This document shows positions 45,588-49,433 of a DNA stretch of 49,433 nt, piece by piece. Made by a program: the position numbers and the translations under genes. The number at the start of each line of letters is the position of its first letter. Position 1 is the first letter of the stretch. Origin of the DNA: Leptolyngbyaceae cyanobacterium MO_188.B28 (GTDB lineage Bacteria; Cyanobacteriota; Cyanobacteriia; Phormidesmidales; Phormidesmidaceae); contig JASJDH010000004.1 of NCBI GenBank assembly GCA_030065175.1, forward strand, positions 1-49,433. The letters run 5' to 3'. The notes under the pieces are model-generated. The model did not search any database. It was given only the letters and a program-made list of their open reading frames with translations, and had not been told where the DNA came from.

Positions 45588-46577
45588 ATGGCCGCTAATC
45601 GCAGGAAGACTCACTCCGCTCATCGATCAGGTCAGCCTAAACCAGAGCGTCATTATTCCCCTAAAAAAGGGAGAAGACCGCGTCCAAAACTGGAGAAGGC
45701 CTCCCCCAAAAATCGACAAGAGCGTCCCAAACTTATTCAGACCCCTTCTAGTCCTTCGTCAAACCCTGACGCCTCTAACTCTGATCAAGCTGTTGACTCA
45801 GACTTTATTTACGGTCGCCATGCTGTTCAAGCCGCCCTTGAAAACAATCGTCCCCTGAATCGGCTCTGGGTAAACGCTCGACTGAGATATGATCCCCGAT
45901 TTCACACTCTATTAGTTGACGCCAAAAATAACGGCGCTGTGATTGATGAAGTCGATACGCGTCGCCTTGATCAAATTGCCCAGGGAGCGACTCACCAGGG
46001 AATTGTCGCACAGGTGGCTTCGTATGAGTACCTAGAGCTTGCGGATTTGATCACCCAATCCAAGGCTCAGGTCAAACGACCGGTGTTGTTGGCTGCAGAC
46101 GGCATTACTGATCCCCATAATTTAGGGGCGATGATTCGCACAGCAGAAGCCTTAGGCTCCCAAGGGTTGGTAATCCCACAACGGCGAGCCGTGGGCATCA
46201 CGTCAACTGTGGCAAAGGTCGCCGCTGGCGCCCTGGAAACGTTTTCGGTTTCCAGGGTGGTTAATTTGAGTCGAGCCCTAGAGGAATTGAAACAGGCTGG
46301 TTTCTGGATTTATGGCGCTTCCAGCGAAGCGAGCCAATCCATTTACACGGTGAAATTTACAGAACCGACGGTTTTAGTGATTGGTTCTGAAGGCAAGGGG
46401 CTTAGTCTTTCTATCCAGCACCTCTGCGATACGCTTGTTTCGATACCGCTGAAGGGGAACACCCCTAGCCTGAATGCGTCAGTGGCGACAGGAATGGCTC
46501 TCTATGAGATATATCGACAGGAGTGGGTAAACTGGGTCTATCTGGATACTTGGCAAAAGAAAAGTAACATAGTATAA
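45588..46577 (+). CDS. rlmB: 23S rRNA (guanosine-2'-O)-methyltransferase RlmB
   Basis: The protein has 329 residues. A basic, disordered ~65-residue N-terminus is followed by the SpoU substrate-binding domain ([14 protein letters not shown]) and the SPOUT knot: [32 protein letters not shown] and [20 protein letters not shown]. It methylates a guanosine in 23S rRNA (G2251 in E. coli numbering). It follows mrnC. Confidence 0.93.
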   Translation: MAANRRKTHSAHRSGQPKPERHYSPKKGRRPRPKLEKASPKNRQERPKLIQTPSSPSSNPDASNSDQAVDSDFIYGRHAVQAALENNRPLNRLWVNARLRYDPRFHTLLVDAKNNGAVIDEVDTRRLDQIAQGATHQGIVAQVASYEYLELADLITQSKAQVKRPVLLAADGITDPHNLGAMIRTAEALGSQGLVIPQRRAVGITSTVAKVAAGALETFSVSRVVNLSRALEELKQAGFWIYGASSEASQSIYTVKFTEPTVLVIGSEGKGLSLSIQHLCDTLVSIPLKGNTPSLNASVATGMALYEIYRQEWVNWVYLDTWQKKSNIV

Positions 46578-46651
46578 CAAAAGTTAATCTCTTTGGATTT
46601 GCGCAGCTATTTTCACCTTTTTGATGGAGCGTTAGTCAATAGTTAAGACCT

Positions 46652-46945
46652 ATGAAAAACTTCTTTGGCAGCTTAGTGAATTTTGTCGGGAAAGAGTGGT
46701 GGGTTGAAATTTCCACTGACAGCCCCAAGTGTGTCTATTATTTTGGTCCTTTTGTAGATCAGGCGGAAGCTGATTCAGCTAAGAGAGGTTACATCGAGGA
46801 TTTAGAGCGTGAAGGCGCTCAGCAAATTCGGGTTGACGTGAAACGCTGCAAAACGCCTACTGAGCTGACGATTTACGATGAATCCAACGATAGCTCCAAC
46901 AGTTTGAGAAGCTTTCCGACGCCTGTCTTGAGTGGTCAATCTTGA
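46652..46945 (+). CDS. DUF1816 protein
   Basis: The protein has 97 residues. KEWWVEISTDSPKCVYYFGP and FVDQAEADSAKRGYIEDL are the DUF1816 pattern, a small soluble cyanobacterial family related in part to phycobilisome linker-like CpcD folds. Its role is unknown. It has its own leader after rlmB. Confidence 0.85.
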   Translation: MKNFFGSLVNFVGKEWWVEISTDSPKCVYYFGPFVDQAEADSAKRGYIEDLEREGAQQIRVDVKRCKTPTELTIYDESNDSSNSLRSFPTPVLSGQS

Positions 46946-47366
46946 ACCGCTTTTTCAGCTTTATGAATTCAGAAATTTGGGGATTGAGATTGTCGATCTT
47001 CTGACTCTTTTTCTGGATGTAGTTCGGTGATATGGATGCTCAGCTGATGAGCCCTTAAGTTGATGCATCGATACACTGAGCTAGGTTCGGTCAAGGATAC
47101 AAGCTGAAAAGATTAAACACCGATTAGCTTGCTCACTCGAGGCGACAAGCTTTCTCAAAGTCCAATTTTTTTTTTAAGGGCTCATGTCTCTCAGGAGATT
47201 AGTTCAATAGAATACAGGGTTCGGAGTTTAGTTCGAGAATAGCTCTGAACCCTGTATTCTATTCTATGAAGACTCTGGTCAAAGCTTTTTTTCAATCATT
47301 CCTTGTTTGCCCTTCTCTACTGAGCCTGTATGTCTTGATGCAGCATGGGAGGGATTGTTGGATTCC
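46946..47366. other. Gap with large inverted repeats
   Basis: No gene was found. It contains a 12-bp inverted pair ATGAGCCCTTAA (47047-47058) / TTAAGGGCTCAT (47174-47185), an 11-base T tract just before the second arm, and the separate 21-bp hairpin at 47206-47263. It may hold a small mobile-element relic or a terminator for the convergent genes on either side. Confidence 0.55.
47206..47263. repeat. 21-bp stem hairpin between convergent genes
   Basis: The arms at 47206-47226 and 47243-47263 match over 21 bp with one G-T pair (AATAGAATACAGGGTTCGGAG on the left) and a 16-nt loop. The lack of an adjacent T-run and the stem length make a dispersed palindromic element as likely as a terminator. 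Confidence 0.65.
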
Positions 47367-48218
47367 TTAGACGTCATCGCTTACTCTCCCTGGAGAAGCC
47401 GCTGAGTCAACCTGTTCAGAATACTGATTCAACCAACTATCGATGTCTTCAATAATCTGATGGGGGATTTCCCAAGGCAAGAGATGGGCTGTGTTGGAAT
47501 AGCGCTGAACCTGACAGTTGGGTAGGCGGTGAGCAGTTTCTAGGCTGGATTGAGCGGTAATATGCCGATCAGCTTCACCGCAAAGCATTAAACAAGGGAC
47601 TTGAATATTTTCGAGATCGCTGAGGCGGTCATAACCTTGCCTCAAAGCTCGTGATAACGCTCGACTAGCCGCTTGAGATGTTTTCAGATAAGCAGGCAAT
47701 CCCTCATGGGCGAGCCGATGATAGGCGTCTGCAGTGTGCTGTTGTAAGAGATAACGGTAGAGCGATCGCCGACAAAAGAAGTCAATATTCCACCGCCAAC
47801 CCGGGCTGAATCGATTCAGGATCGACCCTATTCCGGTATACAAATTGTCCCGCCAAGTAACCGCAGGATGATTACTGCGGGGACGGGCGGCAGTCGCAAC
47901 CAAAATAAGGCCGCTGACCCGTTTCGGAAAGCGCAGCGCCAACTCTAACGCCAGGATTCCCCCTAACGACCAGCCCAACACCAAGCATTGACTAACGTGA
48001 TGCTGATCTAGCAATTCTTCCAGATCTCGCAGATGGTCAGCCATTTCAAAGTCACGGCTGGTGCGGCTGTCTCCATAGCCTCTGAGATCAGGGGCCAGGG
48101 TCAGGAATTTCTGCGATAGATAGTCAGTAAAAACCCCCATACTACGGCCTGTGCCGGGATGTCCATGGAGGCATAGGATGGGGAAACCGTCACCTTGACG
48201 GTGAACCGTTAGGCGCAT
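47367..48218 (-). CDS. Alpha/beta-fold hydrolase
   Basis: The protein has 283 residues. The oxyanion loop CLHGHPGTGRS, the nucleophile elbow LVLGWSLGGILAL, the Asp in CLMLCGEADRH and the His in SNTAHLLPWE complete the catalytic triad. The substrate is unknown; esterases, lactonases and haloperoxidase-like enzymes share this layout. It lies 16 bp after msrB on the same strand. Confidence 0.87.
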   Translation of the reverse strand: MRLTVHRQGDGFPILCLHGHPGTGRSMGVFTDYLSQKFLTLAPDLRGYGDSRTSRDFEMADHLRDLEELLDQHHVSQCLVLGWSLGGILALELALRFPKRVSGLILVATAARPRSNHPAVTWRDNLYTGIGSILNRFSPGWRWNIDFFCRRSLYRYLLQQHTADAYHRLAHEGLPAYLKTSQAASRALSRALRQGYDRLSDLENIQVPCLMLCGEADRHITAQSSLETAHRLPNCQVQRYSNTAHLLPWEIPHQIIEDIDSWLNQYSEQVDSAASPGRVSDDV

Positions 48219-48234
48219 TGTTCCAAATAGCGAT

Positions 48235-48636
48235 TTAAGGTTCCGACGGCTTAAACTCCAAAGCAGCCGAATTCATACAGTACCGTTGACCAGTTGGCGG
48301 CGGGCCATCATTGAAAACATGGCCGAGATGTGCGTCACAGACGGCGCACAGCGCTTCAGTCCGAATCATGAAATGGCTAAAATCCGTTTTTGTGGCCACG
48401 TTCTCCTCATTAACAGGAGCCCAGAAGCTAGGCCAACCAGTCCCTGAGTCAAATTTGCTGTCCGAGCTGAATAATTCTGCGCCGCAGCAAATACACTTAT
48501 ACAGTCCTTTGGCCTTATTGTCATGGTAGGCGCCTGTGAAAGCACGTTCAGTTCCCTTTTTACGAGTCACCTGATACTGCTCTGGTGTAAGCTGCGCCTT
48601 CCACTCAGCCTCTGTTTTCTTGATTTTTTCAACCAT
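48235..48636 (-). CDS. msrB: Peptide methionine (R)-S-oxide reductase
   Basis: The protein has 133 residues. Two zinc CxxC pairs (CICCGAELF and [13 protein letters not shown]) and the catalytic [11 protein letters not shown] are intact, with [12 protein letters not shown] in the core. It repairs oxidised methionine with electrons from thioredoxin; trxA is in this window. It is the first gene of a pair with the hydrolase. Confidence 0.95.
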   Translation of the reverse strand: MVEKIKKTEAEWKAQLTPEQYQVTRKKGTERAFTGAYHDNKAKGLYKCICCGAELFSSDSKFDSGTGWPSFWAPVNEENVATKTDFSHFMIRTEALCAVCDAHLGHVFNDGPPPTGQRYCMNSAALEFKPSEP

Positions 48637-48963
48637 TCTCCGACCTATGTGCTTCAGGGATGCTGCTCAAGCGGTTACTCAAACCACTACTGTCTTGATC
48701 GTACCGTATGGACAGAATCCCTTTTCGCCTTACCCAAGTTCTTCCCGATTACTCCCTAAAGTTGTTATTAGCCCGCTGAGGAAATAAGCCGCCTAATTGA
48801 TCGCGACGGGGCAATTGAATGGAGACACAGTTCTCAGGAGACAAACGCACCAACCGAATCACTGAGCCAGTCCCCAGAAGCCATCAGGCAGCCTGTCTGA
48901 TCACTCAAGCGAGCATTTAATCGTTAGGAAAATTATTTCAAAAAAGCTGGGAGATTGAAGGTT
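48637..48963. other. Gap between msrB and the last small gene
   Basis: The divergent promoters of msrB and of the exported protein should lie here. No repeat or RNA was recognised, and open frames crossing it look non-coding. Confidence 0.45.
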
Positions 48964-49230
48964 ATGAACTGGAAGAGACTCCGCATTGCTATCCTATCAA
49001 CTGCGCTTCTATTAGCGACTAACACCTTAGCCACCGCTAATCATACTGCTGAATCGCCACAGGCTTCCGAAATTCAGACTGAAAACCCTGAACAAGACGA
49101 GATTGACAGCAAAACACTTAATGCCGACACACCCACTCGGCCTGTGGAGGTGTCTAGGGTGGAAGAATCCACGCCCCCTTCCTATCCCTGGGACGACCCA
49201 GACTGGGAAATCATTCAGTATGAAGATTAG
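48964..49230 (+). CDS. Small exported protein of unknown function
   Basis: The protein has 88 residues. A signal peptide (KRLRIAILSTALLLATNTLA, cleavage near ATA-NH) is followed by a polar, acidic, Pro-rich chain ending PWDDPDWEIIQYED. There are no cysteines or domains I recognise. The ATG at 48964 has GAAGG ahead of it and is preferred to a TTG at 48955. Confidence 0.55.
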   Translation: MNWKRLRIAILSTALLLATNTLATANHTAESPQASEIQTENPEQDEIDSKTLNADTPTRPVEVSRVEESTPPSYPWDDPDWEIIQYED

Positions 49231-49433
49231 GTCCATCCGTTCGCCTGGCGCTGTTAACACTCAAACACCGCACTCTTTAACTAGGGGAACTGCGGCTAAA
49301 TAAAATCCCGTCCACCCATCCACCCAGTTATGGGATTTGTCAAGTATTTGACATACGACTCCACAGAAGGTCTCAGAACGCCCTTCCAATAGCTTGACGG
49401 ACATAGATAGATGATGGACAGGTTCAGAGAAAC

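Noticed and set aside
48523-48759. 78-residue frame in the msrB leader
   Set aside because: It overlaps msrB antisense, is Cys/Phe/Leu-rich and shows no domain.
1-49433. CRISPR arrays, insertion sequences, prophage genes or toxin-antitoxin pairs
   Set aside because: Looked for; no spaced direct-repeat array, transposase or integrase motif, or paired toxin-antitoxin frames were found.

Overview
The window is a chromosomal segment of an oxygenic cyanobacterium. The evidence is psbZ (a photosystem II subunit), the Yfr1 small RNA lying between guaB3 and trxA, repeated GCGATCGC (HIP1) palindromes, several cyanobacteria-restricted families (DUF3285, DUF1816, pentapeptide lumenal proteins, ABC1 kinase) and heptamer repeats of the STRR type. 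The genus cannot be fixed from the sequence. No insertion sequence, prophage, CRISPR array or rRNA operon was seen. Most genes are core metabolism, with a few decayed or odd loci between them.

Layout. 0.3-6.2 kb: VanZ-like protein, two exported pentapeptide proteins, a membrane protein with a degenerate pentapeptide-like tail, TenA and a Bax-inhibitor-1-like protein, plus a 1.1 kb gap with a probable decayed reading frame. 6.4-9.8 kb: a same-strand block of prfB (with its programmed frameshift), DUF3285, ybeY, dgkA and trpG. 10-20.7 kb: MBL-fold protein and aminopeptidase P, AMIN-amidase, LOG-family protein, trxA, Yfr1, guaB3, a TrkA-type K+ regulator, anmK and an unknown beta-rich protein. 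21.2-29 kb: a phosphosignalling cluster with a Ser/Thr kinase, a tandem Usp protein, a PP2C phosphatase, an ABC1/UbiB kinase, a small partner and a membrane-anchored protein that reads as a pseudokinase. 29.2-33.1 kb: a DHH-CBS-nucleotidyltransferase fusion, psbZ-ribH and tRNA-Gly(GCC), which has no encoded CCA. 33.3-37.2 kb: a zinc-ribbon membrane protein next to a ProA paralogue lacking the catalytic Cys, then a CHASE2-TIR receptor gene with one in-frame stop, then an N-terminal remnant of a fatty acid desaturase. 37.2-49.4 kb: a Met-gamma-lyase-like enzyme, hisG, an ABC exporter whose linker contains frame-breaking heptamer repeats, trpD, a retropepsin-like lipoprotein, carA, a STAS protein apparently starting at ATA, mrnC, rlmB, DUF1816, msrB with an alpha/beta hydrolase, and a small exported protein.

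How it fits together. Amino acid and nucleotide synthesis (trpG, trpD, hisG, carA, guaB3), cell-wall recycling (amidase, anmK), translation (prfB, ybeY, mrnC, rlmB, A-adding-type nucleotidyltransferase) and redox repair (trxA, msrB) are interleaved. The signals most worth following are the CHASE2-TIR locus, the possibly phase-variable ABC exporter, the Cys-less ProA-like protein, the pseudokinase beside an active kinase/phosphatase set, and the ATA start. All identifications rest on reading motifs by eye; no database search was run.
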